A stretch of DNA of 64,000 bases. It comes from JAJPKK01 sp963747835. GTDB taxonomy: Bacteria; Pseudomonadota; Alphaproteobacteria; Rhizobiales; Xanthobacteraceae. The stretch lies in contig CAVVGO010000007.1 of NCBI GenBank assembly GCA_963747835.1, forward strand, positions 372,001 through 436,000, read 5' to 3'. The notes under the pieces were generated by a model, which searched no databases, was not told where the DNA came from, and saw only the letters and a program-made list of their open reading frames with translations. Shown here one piece after another: positions 50,197 through 59,566 of this stretch. Made by a program: the position numbers and the translations under genes. Positions within the stretch are counted from its first letter, which is position 1, and every line of letters begins with the position of its first letter.

Positions 50197-51411
50197 ATGG
50201 GGTCGATCGACCGCTACATATTCCGCACCATACTGGGTGCCTTCCTGCTGGTACTGATCAACCTTACGGCGGTGATCTGGATCACCCAGATCCTGCGTCA
50301 GGTCGACCTCATCACCAACCAGGGGCAGACCATCCTGGTCTTTCTGCGCATCACCAGCCTGCTGGTGCCGATCCTGATGCTGGTGATCGCGCCGATCGCC
50401 ATGGTGATCGCAGTCTGCTACGCGCTGACCAAACTCAACGGCGATTCCGAGCTTGTCGTCATGAATTCGGCCGGAATTTCACCGCGGCGGGTGTTTCGTC
50501 CGGTGCTCGCGGTCTGCATCCTGGTGGCGATCTTCGTTGGCTATATCGGCGCCTATCTGGCGCCTCAGCTGCAGCGGGACATGAACGAGCAGTTCGCCAA
50601 GGTGAGGACCGACGTTGTCTCCAACGTCATCCGCCCGGGCGCATTCGCGCTGGTCGAACGGGGACTGATTTTCCACATCCGCGACCGACGCAACGAGAAC
50701 CAGTTTCGCGGCATTTTCATCGACGACACCCGCGATCCCGAAGAGCGCTCCACCATCGTGGCGGAATACGGCCAGATCGTGCAGCGCAACGAGGGCGCGT
50801 TCCTGGTGATGCGCGACGGCAACGTCCAGCGCCGCCGCGCCAAGGAACGCGACCCCACCATCGTGGTGTTCGACCAATACGCGTTCGATCTGACCAAGCT
50901 GACGCCGGCACCGCAGGTCAATATCGGCTTGCGGGAAAAATATCTCTGGGAACTCGCGTTTCCGGATACGAACGATACGATCCTGAAGCAGTCGCCGGCC
51001 CAGTTCCGCGTCGAGTTGCACGAGCGGCTCTACGCGCCGCTCTATCCGTTGGCGTTCGGTATGATCGCTTTTTCGCTGCTGGGTTTTCCGCGCACCACGC
51101 GGCAGAGCCGCACGGTGTCGGTGTTCGCCGTGATCTTCGGCGTCGCCGGGTTGCGGCTCGCCGGTTTCGCCGGAACCGCCATGGCGGTGAATATCCCGGC
51201 CGCGCTCGCGGTCGTCTATGTCTTGATCGCGGCCGCGATCGGGTTCGGCGGCTTTGTGGTATGGCGTGGCGTCCCGCTCGATCTCGACGAAAAGATCAAC
51301 TTCAGCGGCCTCATGGAAAGCGCAGCGCTGCGGCTGGAACGCCTTGCGGCGAGGTTCAATGTCAGCCTGCCGACCCGGCAGTGGCTGCGGCGACTGGAGA
51401 AGCCCGAATAG
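50197..51411 (+). CDS. lptF: Lipopolysaccharide export permease LptF
   Basis: 404 residues of the YjgP/YjgQ family: six membrane helices, three on each side of a large periplasmic beta-jellyroll section (about residues 130-265). The N-terminus MGSIDRYIFRTILGAFLLVL, the IAPIAMVIAVCYALTKLNGD loop that contacts LptB, and NSAGISPRRVFRPVL match LptF. With LptG and LptB it extracts LPS from the inner membrane. No lptG follows; instead an ABC exporter gene lies 107 bp downstream. Confidence 0.88.
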   Translation: MGSIDRYIFRTILGAFLLVLINLTAVIWITQILRQVDLITNQGQTILVFLRITSLLVPILMLVIAPIAMVIAVCYALTKLNGDSELVVMNSAGISPRRVFRPVLAVCILVAIFVGYIGAYLAPQLQRDMNEQFAKVRTDVVSNVIRPGAFALVERGLIFHIRDRRNENQFRGIFIDDTRDPEERSTIVAEYGQIVQRNEGAFLVMRDGNVQRRRAKERDPTIVVFDQYAFDLTKLTPAPQVNIGLREKYLWELAFPDTNDTILKQSPAQFRVELHERLYAPLYPLAFGMIAFSLLGFPRTTRQSRTVSVFAVIFGVAGLRLAGFAGTAMAVNIPAALAVVYVLIAAAIGFGGFVVWRGVPLDLDEKINFSGLMESAALRLERLAARFNVSLPTRQWLRRLEKPE

Positions 51412-51518
51412 GGCGGCGTCCCGCTCCACGCCGGCAACGTCCGCGCGTGGACAACGCGGTTTAGGTCCGCTAGAGCCGTAACCCGAGGGCGCTGGGGCGC
51501 CTCCTGGACCTGATCTGC

Positions 51519-53327
51519 ATGCTCTCTCGATTGCGGCAAACCCTGTTTGCCGATCCCAACAGCTCAGCGTCCTTGATCCGCCGGCTGCTGGTCGAGCACG
51601 GCGGCAACTACTGGCGCGGCTACCTGGTGGCGCTCGCCTGCATGGCGGTCGGGGCGGCGTGCACGGCGGCCGCGGCCTATCTGGTCGGCCACGGCATCAA
51701 CGAGGCCTATGTCAATCGCAGCTTCCCCGGCGTCGCGCTGGTTTCGCTCGGCGCGGTCGTGGTTTTCACCCTCAAGGGATTTGCCACCTACGGTCAGGCC
51801 GTCATGCTGGCGCGGATCGGCAACAGCATCGTGGCCTACAATCAGCGGCGCATGTTCGACAAACTGCTGGTGCAGAATGTCGGATTCTACGCCGACCGGC
51901 ATTCCTCCGAGTTCGCGGCGCGCGTGACCTTCGGGGCGGGCTCGGCGAGCCAAGTTCTCAACCTGCTCATCAACACGTTCGGACGCGACCTGCTGTCGCT
52001 GATCGGGCTCGTCGGCGTCATGGTGTACGTGGCGCCGTTCATGTCGCTCGTCGGCTTCGTTGTGATGCCGCCGGCGGTGCTGACGGTGCGCAAATTGGTG
52101 CAGCGGGTGCGCGCCATCACCAGGACCCAATTCGGCGGCGGGGCCGACATCCTCAAGACCATGCAGGAGACCATCCAGGGCTTCAAGATCATCAAGGCCT
52201 TCAATCTCGAAGAGATCGCGCGGGCCCAGGTCTATGCCAGCGTCGCCTCGGTCGAGCGCGCCTCGAACAAGCTCGCCCGGGTGTCGAACCGCTCGACGCC
52301 GCTGATGGAGTCGCTCGGCGGCGTCGCGATCGGGCTCGTATTTCTCTACGCCGGCTATCGGGTGCTGGTGCTCGATGCCGCACCCGGCGAATTCGTTTCG
52401 TTCATAACCGCATTCCTGCTGGCCTACGAACCGGCCAAGCGCATCGCTCGGCTCAACATCGATCTGCACAACGGGCTTGCCGGCGTGCAGGTCCTGTTCG
52501 AGGTGCTCGACACGCCGGACCCGAGCCCGGCCCGTCCGCTGCCGGAAGTCGTGATCGAGCGTGGGCGCATCGCGTTCGAACATGTGTCATTCGCGTATCG
52601 CGCCGACACGCCGGTGTTGCGCGATCTGTCGTTCGTGGCGGAGCCTGGGCTGGTGACCGCGTTCGTCGGCCCGTCGGGCGGCGGCAAGACCACGATCTTC
52701 AACATGGTGCTCGCGCTCTATTCGCCCGACCGCGGCGTCATCCGCCTCGACGGCCAGGATTATACCGACGTGGCGGCGGATTCGATCCGTCGCCACATCG
52801 CCTATGTGGGCCAGGACGTGTTCCTGTTCCACGGCACCATCCGGCACAATATCGGGCTGGGCCGTCCGGGCGCGAGCGAGGCTGACATCGTGGCGGCGGC
52901 GCGGGCCGCTCACGCCGAGGAATTCATTTCCCAGTTTCCGGCCGGCTACGACACCATGGTGGGGGAGCAGGGCGCGCAGCTTTCGGGCGGCCAGCGCCAG
53001 CGCATCGCGATTGCGCGCGCGCTGATCCGCGATGCACCGATCATTCTCCTCGACGAGCCAACCGCGGCACTCGACTCGGAGTCCGAACGGTTCGTGGAAG
53101 ACGCCATGGGCAAGCTGATCAGGGGCCGCACGACGCTCGTCATTGCCCACCGGCTTCACACCATTACGCGGGCGGACACCATCCACGTGGTCGAAAAGGG
53201 CTTGATCGTGGAGTCCGGAACTCACGCCGAGCTGCTGTCCCGGGCGGGCCGTTACGCGCATTTCTACCGGCTGCATTTCTACCGGGGCTCCGCCGAGGGC
53301 CTCGAGGTCTCGATCGTGCCCGGTTGA
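51519..53327 (+). CDS. MsbA-like ABC exporter (fused permease and ATPase)
   Basis: 602 residues: six-helix transmembrane domain (about 30-325) then an ATPase domain with Walker A GPSGGGKTT, Q-loop YVGQDVF, signature LSGGQRQR, Walker B IILLDEPTAALD and switch AHRLHT. Half-transporter that works as a homodimer. Similar to lipid/LPS flippases of the MsbA group, which would suit the neighbouring lptF, but the substrate is inferred from context only. Just after its stop, 53341-53360 is a GCGGC repeat (four units). Confidence 0.9.
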   Translation: MLSRLRQTLFADPNSSASLIRRLLVEHGGNYWRGYLVALACMAVGAACTAAAAYLVGHGINEAYVNRSFPGVALVSLGAVVVFTLKGFATYGQAVMLARIGNSIVAYNQRRMFDKLLVQNVGFYADRHSSEFAARVTFGAGSASQVLNLLINTFGRDLLSLIGLVGVMVYVAPFMSLVGFVVMPPAVLTVRKLVQRVRAITRTQFGGGADILKTMQETIQGFKIIKAFNLEEIARAQVYASVASVERASNKLARVSNRSTPLMESLGGVAIGLVFLYAGYRVLVLDAAPGEFVSFITAFLLAYEPAKRIARLNIDLHNGLAGVQVLFEVLDTPDPSPARPLPEVVIERGRIAFEHVSFAYRADTPVLRDLSFVAEPGLVTAFVGPSGGGKTTIFNMVLALYSPDRGVIRLDGQDYTDVAADSIRRHIAYVGQDVFLFHGTIRHNIGLGRPGASEADIVAAARAAHAEEFISQFPAGYDTMVGEQGAQLSGGQRQRIAIARALIRDAPIILLDEPTAALDSESERFVEDAMGKLIRGRTTLVIAHRLHTITRADTIHVVEKGLIVESGTHAELLSRAGRYAHFYRLHFYRGSAEGLEVSIVPG

Positions 53328-53405
53328 GAATAGCCGCAGCGCGGCGCGGCGCGGCGCGGCGTCGGCCGCCAACGACAACACATCAATCCGGCCGAGGGAA
53401 ACATC

Positions 53406-54191
53406 ATGCGCATCAAGGCAAACGGCATCACGTTCAACTACCAGATCGATGGGCGCGAGGGCGCGCCGTGGCTCGTTTTTAGCAATTCGCTCGCTACCGA
53501 TCTATCGATGTGGGACCCTCAGGTGGCCGACCTCGCGGGCTCGTTTCGGGTTCTGCGCTACGACCAGCGCGGCCACGGCGGCACCGATGCGCCAGCGGGC
53601 CGCTACATCTATGCGACGCTGCTGGCGGACGCACTCGCGCTGTTCGATGCGCTCGACATCAAGCGCGCTCATTTTTGCGGGCTGTCCATGGGCGGCGCGA
53701 CGGCGCTTGGCCTTGCCGAACTTCACCCGGACCGCGTCGATCGCGTCATCGTCTGTGACTCGCCATGCCTGTCGACGCCCGCGAGCGCAAAGCAATGGGA
53801 GGAGCGCATCGCGCTTGCCCAGAAGAGCGGCATGGAGGCGCTGGTCGAGCCCACTCTCTCGCGCTGGTTTCCACCCGAAACCCATGCCGCGAAGCCCGCC
53901 TATCTCGACAAAGTCCGCCAGATGATCCGCACTACGCCGGTCAACGGCTTCATCGGCTGCGCGGCGGCGCTCGCCGACCACGACTACAACACCGCCGTCG
54001 CCACCGTGACGCGGCCGGTGCTGTTCATCGCCGGCGAGAAGGACGGCATGACGCCCGCCGCCATGAAGGATATGCAGACGAGACTCAAGGGATCGCACTA
54101 CGTCGAGGTGAAGGGCGCCGGACATATTTCCAATCTCGACCGGTCGGCCGAGTTCACCCGGGCGCTCAGGGATTTCCTCGGCGCGGCGTGA
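53406..54191 (+). CDS. pcaD: 3-oxoadipate enol-lactonase-like alpha/beta hydrolase
   Basis: 261 residues. The lid-containing alpha/beta-hydrolase fold shows the oxyanion section LVFSNSLATDLSMWD, YDQRGHGGTDAP, the nucleophile GLSMGG, the Asp in GEKDGMT and the His in GAGHISNLD. These match PcaD, which opens 3-oxoadipate enol-lactone in the beta-ketoadipate pathway. No other pca genes are nearby, so a related lactonase is possible. Confidence 0.83.
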   Translation: MRIKANGITFNYQIDGREGAPWLVFSNSLATDLSMWDPQVADLAGSFRVLRYDQRGHGGTDAPAGRYIYATLLADALALFDALDIKRAHFCGLSMGGATALGLAELHPDRVDRVIVCDSPCLSTPASAKQWEERIALAQKSGMEALVEPTLSRWFPPETHAAKPAYLDKVRQMIRTTPVNGFIGCAAALADHDYNTAVATVTRPVLFIAGEKDGMTPAAMKDMQTRLKGSHYVEVKGAGHISNLDRSAEFTRALRDFLGAA

Positions 54192-54237
54192 CGCGCCGGC
54201 AAGCCGGCGATGAAGGCGCCGCGCTCGCGGCATCCGC

Positions 54238-55221
54238 TCACTCGGGCTTGAGCCCGATGTCATGGGTGAGCTTACCCCACAGGTCGTACTGCGCCCGTAC
54301 ATAGGCGCGCGCCGCTTCTGGAGGCTCGGGCGCATAAGTGAAGAAGCCGAGATCGGCGAGCTTTGCCGCGATTTGCGGGTTCTGGAGTATGATCGCGAGT
54401 TCCCAATTCACACGGTTGATCACCGCATCGGGCGTGCCGGCCGGCGCCGCGAACACGAACCAGCCGGAAAACTCGACGCCCGGAAAGGTCTCCCCGATGG
54501 TGGGAACCTGCGGGAAGCTGGAAAGTCGCATCGCCGAGCTGCTGGCGATCGCGTGCAGCACGCCGCTCGTGATCAGCGGAGCGGCGGACGGCACTGCCAG
54601 CACCGTGAGCTGCACTCGGCCGGCGAGCGTGTCCTGCACGCCTTGCGGCATCGTGGCATAGGGAACTTGAAGGATTGCGCTGCCGCCGAGCTTGTTCAGC
54701 CACGCCGCCAACATCCCGGAAAAATTGCGTGGGCCGTCGGTCGCGAAGGTGAGCTTGCCGGGGTTGGCTTTGTCGAAGGCAAACAGCTCGGCGAGGTCGT
54801 TCACCGGCACGCTCGGATGGGCGAGCACCATGAACGGATTCTGCGCAACCATTGCGATCGGCACGAAATCGTTCAGCGGATCGTAGGGCAACGTCTTGAA
54901 CGTGTATGGATTGGTCACGAGGGCGGCCGCGGTGGCGAAGAACAGGGAGTAGCCGTCCGGCGGCGCATGGGCGGCGATCTGGGCGCCGATGACGTTGGCG
55001 CCGCCGGGGTGGTTCTCGACGACGAACTGCTGCCCGATCGCCGCCGACAAGCGGTCGCTGACAATCCGGCAGATGATGTCCGGCGTGCCGCCGGCCGCGA
55101 GCGATACGATGACGCGGACCGGCTTGGTGGGCCAGCTCTGAGCGACGGCGGAATGGAACGTCGTCGCGGCGGCCGCGAGAGCGAACGCCATCGGCAAAAG
55201 CTTCATGAATCGATTTCCCAT
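54238..55221 (-). CDS. Bug-family (TctC-like) periplasmic solute-binding protein
   Basis: 327 residues with a signal peptide (FMKLLPMAFALAAAATTFHSAVAQ) and the family pattern WPTKPVRVIVSLAAGGTPD, VVENHPGGANVIGAQIAAHAPPDGYSLFF, PYDPLNDFVPIAMVAQNP and DAVINRVNWELA. Bug receptors bind carboxylated compounds; no membrane TctA/TctB genes are adjacent. It lies at the downstream end of the minus-strand catabolic group 59.4-54.2 kb and probably detects or delivers the substrate. Confidence 0.9.
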   Translation of the reverse strand: MGNRFMKLLPMAFALAAAATTFHSAVAQSWPTKPVRVIVSLAAGGTPDIICRIVSDRLSAAIGQQFVVENHPGGANVIGAQIAAHAPPDGYSLFFATAAALVTNPYTFKTLPYDPLNDFVPIAMVAQNPFMVLAHPSVPVNDLAELFAFDKANPGKLTFATDGPRNFSGMLAAWLNKLGGSAILQVPYATMPQGVQDTLAGRVQLTVLAVPSAAPLITSGVLHAIASSSAMRLSSFPQVPTIGETFPGVEFSGWFVFAAPAGTPDAVINRVNWELAIILQNPQIAAKLADLGFFTYAPEPPEAARAYVRAQYDLWGKLTHDIGLKPE

Positions 55222-55260
55222 GGACCTGCCCTCCCGGAAGACCGGACGGAAAGATAAAGC

Positions 55261-56289
55261 CTACGCGTTCGCCGGAACCGACACCCGGACGCCAAAGAGG
55301 CGCGCGGCGTTGTGCCCTACAATCTGTTCCTTGGCGGCCACCGACAACGCGCACGATTCCACAAACTCAATCGGCTTCGGCTCGCCCACCGGATAATCCG
55401 AGCCTAGCACCACCCGATCGGCGCCGACGCGTTTGACGAGGGCTTCAAGCACCTCGGTTTCGTAAACACAGCTGTCGAAATAGAGCATTCGCAGATATTC
55501 GGCAGGGCTCTTCTTCATGTTGACGCGGGTGGCGGGCTTTTCGAGGTAATTGCGAGCGATCCGGCCCATGTAATACGGCATGTAGCCGCCGCCGTGGGAG
55601 ATGCAGATCTTGAGGCCCGGAAACGCATCGAGGATGCCCTCGTAGAACAGGGACGCGATTGCCATCGCCTCCTCGAAGGCCTGGCCGATGCTGTTCCACA
55701 GGTACCATTTCTCGAACCGCGCCCCGGTATTGCCGGCCGGATGGATGTACACCACCGCGCCAAGCTCCTCGGCCTTCTGCCAGAACGGCCGCAGCCGTGC
55801 ATCGCCCAATTCCATGTCCCGCGCGATGGTTGAAATACCGACGCCAGCGAGGCCCAGCTCCGTCATGCAGCGCATTAGTTCCGCGACCGCAAGCTCAGGC
55901 GCCGCGAGCGGCACGCCGCCGAGCCCAATCAGGCGCTGCGGGTTGGCAGCTACGACTTCCGCCATGCGATCGTTGAGCATGCGCTCAAGCCGCAGGCTTT
56001 CACGCGGCTCAGCCCAGTAGGTGAGCTGGTGCACGAGGCTCGACGACAGGACCTGGATGTCGACCCCCATGGCATCCATGCGGGCAATGCGGTCGGTCAC
56101 ATCCGACATGCGCTCGACCACGAAGGCTTCGCGCTGGCGCACGACCTTCTTGGCTTCCTCGTTCATGTCCGGATCGGCGTTCGACTTCACGAACATGCTG
56201 TGCGCCGCCGTCACGGCGTACATTTCCGGCAGCATCAGGTGAGCGTGGACGTCGATGGCGCAGCGTGAGCGACCTGATTGTTCGTTCAT
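55261..56289 (-). CDS. Amidohydrolase-2 (ACMSD-like) family protein
   Basis: 342 residues. The metal motif DVHAHLMLPEM opens the TIM barrel; HPAGNTG, HGGGYMPYYMGR and LGSDYPVGEP supply the expected His and Asp metal/catalytic residues. The group includes aminocarboxymuconate-semialdehyde decarboxylase and hydroxybenzoate decarboxylases. ATG 56289 (MNEQSGRSR) after a GGAGG site is preferred to the longer frame. Part of the same-strand catabolic gene set. Confidence 0.87.
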   Translation of the reverse strand: MNEQSGRSRCAIDVHAHLMLPEMYAVTAAHSMFVKSNADPDMNEEAKKVVRQREAFVVERMSDVTDRIARMDAMGVDIQVLSSSLVHQLTYWAEPRESLRLERMLNDRMAEVVAANPQRLIGLGGVPLAAPELAVAELMRCMTELGLAGVGISTIARDMELGDARLRPFWQKAEELGAVVYIHPAGNTGARFEKWYLWNSIGQAFEEAMAIASLFYEGILDAFPGLKICISHGGGYMPYYMGRIARNYLEKPATRVNMKKSPAEYLRMLYFDSCVYETEVLEALVKRVGADRVVLGSDYPVGEPKPIEFVESCALSVAAKEQIVGHNAARLFGVRVSVPANA

Positions 56290-56350
56290 GATGTCCTCCC
56301 GGCACGGCCAATTCTTCAACAACGTCAATTGAGTTCAGTGCGGCGCTTCA

Positions 56351-57271
56351 TCAATCACTCTGCTCGTGATCCCTCTCCCGTGCGGCCTTGAGATGATTGA
56401 GTACGCGGGCGCGCAACGCCGACTGTTGCTCCGGCGTCCAGGTGCGAAAGCCCTCGCCCGACTTCATGCCGAGCTTGCCGTCGGCGACGAGCTTTTCCAG
56501 ATAGGGCGACGGACCGGGCCGTGAGTCGATCGCCGCCAGCACGGTTCGGTGAATCGCAAGCGTCAGGTCGGTGCCGACAAGGTCCGCATTTTCCAGCGGA
56601 CCGAGCACCGCAAGCCGCCGGCCGAACGCCGCCTTAATCACGGTATCGACCGTCTCGGCATCGCAGATATCGTTCTCGACCAGCGAGATCGCTTCCCGCC
56701 ACAGCGCGTGCTGGAGCCGGTTGCCGACGAAACCCGGCACGTCTTTTTTCACGTGCACCGGCGTCTTTCCGATCGAGCCATGGAGCTTCATGGTGAAGTC
56801 GAGCGCGGCGGCCGATGTCCATTGCGTGGCGATCACCTCGACCAGCGGCACCAGATAGGGCGGGTTCCACCAGTGGGTGCCGAGCGCGCGGGCGCGGTGC
56901 TGCAAGCCGCCCATGATGGAGGTGATCGGGATCACCGACGTGTTGCTGGCGAGGACAGCATCGGGCCGGGCCGCAAGTTCGACCTCGGCAAAGAGCTTCT
57001 GCTTGACGGCAAGGTCCTCATGCACGGCCTCGACGATGAAATCCGCATCGCGCACAGCCTCGCCGAGATCGGGCTCGACCCACACGCGCGCCAGCGCTGC
57101 AACGTCCTCGCCGAGATCGCGCAGGTTGGCGAGGATGCGGTCGCGAGCGCGTGCGAGGGTCGGGGCGTGCGCGTCGGTGAGCGCGACGTCGTGGCCGGCA
57201 AGCGCGAATACCTGGGCGATGCCGTGGCCCATCAGGCCGGCGCCGATGACGGCGATTCGCGGCTTTGCCAA
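56351..57271 (-). CDS. 3-hydroxyacyl-CoA dehydrogenase family protein
   Basis: 306 residues: NAD motif VIGAGLMGHGIAQVFALAGH at the N-terminus, catalytic block LGTHWWNPPYLVPLVEVI, and C-terminal domain VPGFVGNRLQHALWREAISL. Closest in style to lambda-crystallin/L-carnitine dehydrogenase-like members, which act on free hydroxy acids, and not to the trifunctional FadB. It is 3 bp from the next SDR gene, in one operon. Confidence 0.88.
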   Translation of the reverse strand: MAKPRIAVIGAGLMGHGIAQVFALAGHDVALTDAHAPTLARARDRILANLRDLGEDVAALARVWVEPDLGEAVRDADFIVEAVHEDLAVKQKLFAEVELAARPDAVLASNTSVIPITSIMGGLQHRARALGTHWWNPPYLVPLVEVIATQWTSAAALDFTMKLHGSIGKTPVHVKKDVPGFVGNRLQHALWREAISLVENDICDAETVDTVIKAAFGRRLAVLGPLENADLVGTDLTLAIHRTVLAAIDSRPGPSPYLEKLVADGKLGMKSGEGFRTWTPEQQSALRARVLNHLKAARERDHEQSD

Positions 57272-57274
57272 ATC

Positions 57275-58078
57275 CTACCCCGCCGTATAGCCGCCGTCGG
57301 CGTAGAGTACGTGGCCGGTGTAGAAATCCGATGCCCGCGACGCGAGGAAGAGCAACGGACCGGCGAGATCGGCCGGCTCGCCGAGCCGGCCCTTTGGCAC
57401 GCGGGCGAGGAAGCCCTTGCGGACCTCGCGGGCGCGGTCGGTGTCCTCGTACATCCAGGCGGTGAGCGGCGAGCGGAATACGGTCGGCCCGATGGCATTG
57501 ACCGTGATGCCGGTCTCGCCGAGTTCGCAGCCGAGCGCCTTGGTGATGCCGTCGACCGCCGACTTCGAGGCGCAGTACGCGGTGTATCCGGCCGGGTGGC
57601 CGAGAAGCCCTCGCGCTGAGGACGTGAGGATCACTTTCCCGCCCTGGCCCTGCTTGATCATCTGCCGGGTCGCGGCGCGCGCCATCAGCCACGACTGGGT
57701 GACGTTGGCGTCCATGACGTCAAGGAAATCCTCGGGCTTCTGATCGACGATCTTCGACACTTTGTTGAGGCCGGAGGCGACCACCAGGATGTCGAGGCGG
57801 CCGAATGTCTCGACGGCTGCCACGACGATCGCATCGCAATTGGCCTCCGAGCTTGGCCGCTTGGCGATGATCGCGGTTTTGCCGCCCAGCGCGTCGCATT
57901 CGGCCGCGACCTTTTTGAGCTCATCGATCTTGCTGGCCGCCAGCACAACGTTGGCGCCCGCCCCGGCCAACGTCTTCGCCGCCAGCGCCCCGAATGCGCC
58001 TGACGCACCCGTTACGATCGCGGTCTTGCTCTTGATGTCGAACAGCGAGAGCGGATTTTTCAGGAAATCGTCGGACAT
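57275..58078 (-). CDS. SDR-family dehydrogenase
   Basis: 267 residues, classical SDR: TGASGAFGALAAKTLA (cofactor), VVASGLNK in place of the NAG motif, catalytic Ser in VILTSSARG, YCASK and HVLYADGGYTAG. ATG 58078. Three base pairs separate it from the hydroxyacyl-CoA dehydrogenase gene. The substrate is probably an intermediate of the same route. Confidence 0.88.
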   Translation of the reverse strand: MSDDFLKNPLSLFDIKSKTAIVTGASGAFGALAAKTLAGAGANVVLAASKIDELKKVAAECDALGGKTAIIAKRPSSEANCDAIVVAAVETFGRLDILVVASGLNKVSKIVDQKPEDFLDVMDANVTQSWLMARAATRQMIKQGQGGKVILTSSARGLLGHPAGYTAYCASKSAVDGITKALGCELGETGITVNAIGPTVFRSPLTAWMYEDTDRAREVRKGFLARVPKGRLGEPADLAGPLLFLASRASDFYTGHVLYADGGYTAG

Positions 58079-58106
58079 GGGGTTTCCTCGCATCGTCCTC
58101 GGAGGC

Positions 58107-58194
58107 GTAGCCCAGATGAGCGAAGCGATATCCGGGTTGGCGTTCGAGTCTCTAAAGGACGTGCCCCGGATATCGCTTCGCTCATCCAGGCTAC
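58107..58194. repeat. GTAGCC(C)AGATGAGCG palindromic repeat
   Basis: GTAGCCCAGATGAGCGAAGC with GATATCCGGG forms the left arm; CCCGGATATCGCTTCGCTCA with TCCAGGCTAC the right arm. It lies between the SDR and cupin genes on the same strand and could terminate or stabilise part of the transcript. Confidence 0.9.
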
Positions 58195-58209
58195 GGGGCT
58201 ACGCGGCTT

Positions 58210-58551
58210 TCACTTCGGCGGTGCCGACATCGCCACCAGCATCGTCACCACGTCGTTGCCGCGGTTGATGATCTCGCGGGATTCGTTGGGGCCGATGAAG
58301 CAGCTGTCATTGGGACGCAGCACGGTTTCCTTGCCGCCCGCAAGGACGGTGAGTTCGCCCGAAAGCACCACATAGACTTTCTCCGTCGGCGAAGCATCCG
58401 GCCCGGCGCCGCCGCCCGGCAGGAAGTGTGACAAGCCGACCACGAACTGCTTCGGGCCGCCGGCGTCGAGACCAAACAGGCGCAGCGAGCTATAGCCGCG
58501 ATGGTTGGGAGCCTCATAGGCTTTCGCCTCGGCAAAACGTTTGACCTCCAT
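58210..58551 (-). CDS. Cupin-domain protein
   Basis: 113 residues, a single beta-barrel: FVVGLSHFLPGGGAGPDASPTEKVYVVLSGEL and a second motif SCFIGPNESREIINRGND. The canonical metal-binding His pair of cupin motif 1 is largely missing (GxxxHxH is not present), so metal binding is doubtful. Its ATG overlaps the TGA of the cyclase gene (TGATG), showing coupled translation. Confidence 0.82.
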   Translation of the reverse strand: MEVKRFAEAKAYEAPNHRGYSSLRLFGLDAGGPKQFVVGLSHFLPGGGAGPDASPTEKVYVVLSGELTVLAGGKETVLRPNDSCFIGPNESREIINRGNDVVTMLVAMSAPPK

Positions 58552-59393
58552 CAGAACTTACTCCCCTTCTCGATGCGATAGGTACCGTTCGGGTCGGTGA
58601 TCGCGACAAGGCGGATGATGCAGCCATCGCCGCGGTCCCAGTTCCACGGAAAGAATGCGAACGTGCAGCGCCGTCCAGTGACCTTGTCGATGTCGCCGCC
58701 GACATTCTCGATGCCGAGAATGCCGCTCTTAAACAGAATACGGTGCACCGGCTCCCACTCGGGAAAGTCGTCCTTCCAATCGCGGCCGCCGGACCATTCG
58801 CGATATTCCTCGGCGAGATGGGGATGCAGCGGCCCGTTGCGCTGGGGGCCGATCGCCGTCGCGAGCGGATGATCGTTCGCCTGGGTGTCGTGGCCGACCA
58901 CCTTCACGTCCTTCTCCACGAACCACTTGCCGGCCGACGGCACGAAGCCGGGCGAGCGGCAGAAATAATCCTCGCTGTCCTCGTAGAGCTTGTGCCAGCC
59001 AGTGTTGACGATCACAACGTCACGCGGCCTGACGATCTTGCCGGCCGCTTTTTCGAGGTCGTCATAGGTGATCGATTCCCATTTCTTCTTGGGGATCGAG
59101 ACCACAATCCCGGAGCCGAAGAAATGTGGCAGCGGCACCTCGTCGATGAACGGCGTGCCCTGCACCACATGGGCGGGCGCATCGATATGGGTGGTGTTGT
59201 GCATCGAGGTCGTGATGCGTTGGGACAGCACGCCCGACTTCGCCATGTAATGGATTCGCTCGATCTTGACGTCTTCGAAATACGGCCAGTTGGGCGACTG
59301 AAAACCGAACCGATGGGACAGGTTGAAGAACTCCAGCCCCATTGCGTTGTTGAGGTTTTCCTCAAACGAAACGCCGCGGATCTTCTTCGCCAC
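58551..59393 (-). CDS. Cyclase-family metal-dependent hydrolase (kynurenine formamidase fold)
   Basis: 280 residues. The family signature appears as SMHNTTHIDAPAH (usually HxGTHxDxPxH), which supplies the metal ligands, with DVVIVNTGWHKLY and GHDTQANDHPLATAIG downstream. Members hydrolyse amides or lactones. A GTG start at 59393 (GTG-GCG-AAG-AAG) gives the family-length protein; an upstream extension to 59507 has no conserved features. First gene of the minus-strand operon running through the cupin. A palindromic site lies 85-101 bp upstream. Confidence 0.85.
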   Translation of the reverse strand: MAKKIRGVSFEENLNNAMGLEFFNLSHRFGFQSPNWPYFEDVKIERIHYMAKSGVLSQRITTSMHNTTHIDAPAHVVQGTPFIDEVPLPHFFGSGIVVSIPKKKWESITYDDLEKAAGKIVRPRDVVIVNTGWHKLYEDSEDYFCRSPGFVPSAGKWFVEKDVKVVGHDTQANDHPLATAIGPQRNGPLHPHLAEEYREWSGGRDWKDDFPEWEPVHRILFKSGILGIENVGGDIDKVTGRRCTFAFFPWNWDRGDGCIIRLVAITDPNGTYRIEKGSKF

Positions 59394-59477
59394 GTCAGCC
59401 TCCCTGCAACCGGCGTCTTTTGAGACGCTCGCCGTCATCGTCAACTGTGCCGTACCGGTCACCGTGGTTAAAGCAGT

Positions 59478-59494
59478 GTACCGAGATACGGTAC
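59478..59494. promoter_or_regulatory. Palindromic operator-like site upstream of the cyclase operon
   Basis: GTACCGAGATACGGTAC is a perfect inverted repeat (6-bp arms, 5-bp spacer). The 10-mer ATACGGTACA at 59486-59495 recurs at 60416-60425 ahead of the divergent decarboxylase gene. IclR regulators bind such short palindromes near target promoters; the regulator gene lies between the two sites. Confidence 0.55.
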
Positions 59495-59566
59495 ATCCGT
59501 ACTGCAACGCGGACTCTGTTTCAAGCGGCGTTTTCGCCGCACGCGCTCAAGTGGCGCTCCGGCGCA

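Noticed and set aside
53341..53360. GCGGC pentamer repeat considered as a regulatory array
   Set aside because: Only four units in GC-rich intergenic DNA; probably simple slippage.
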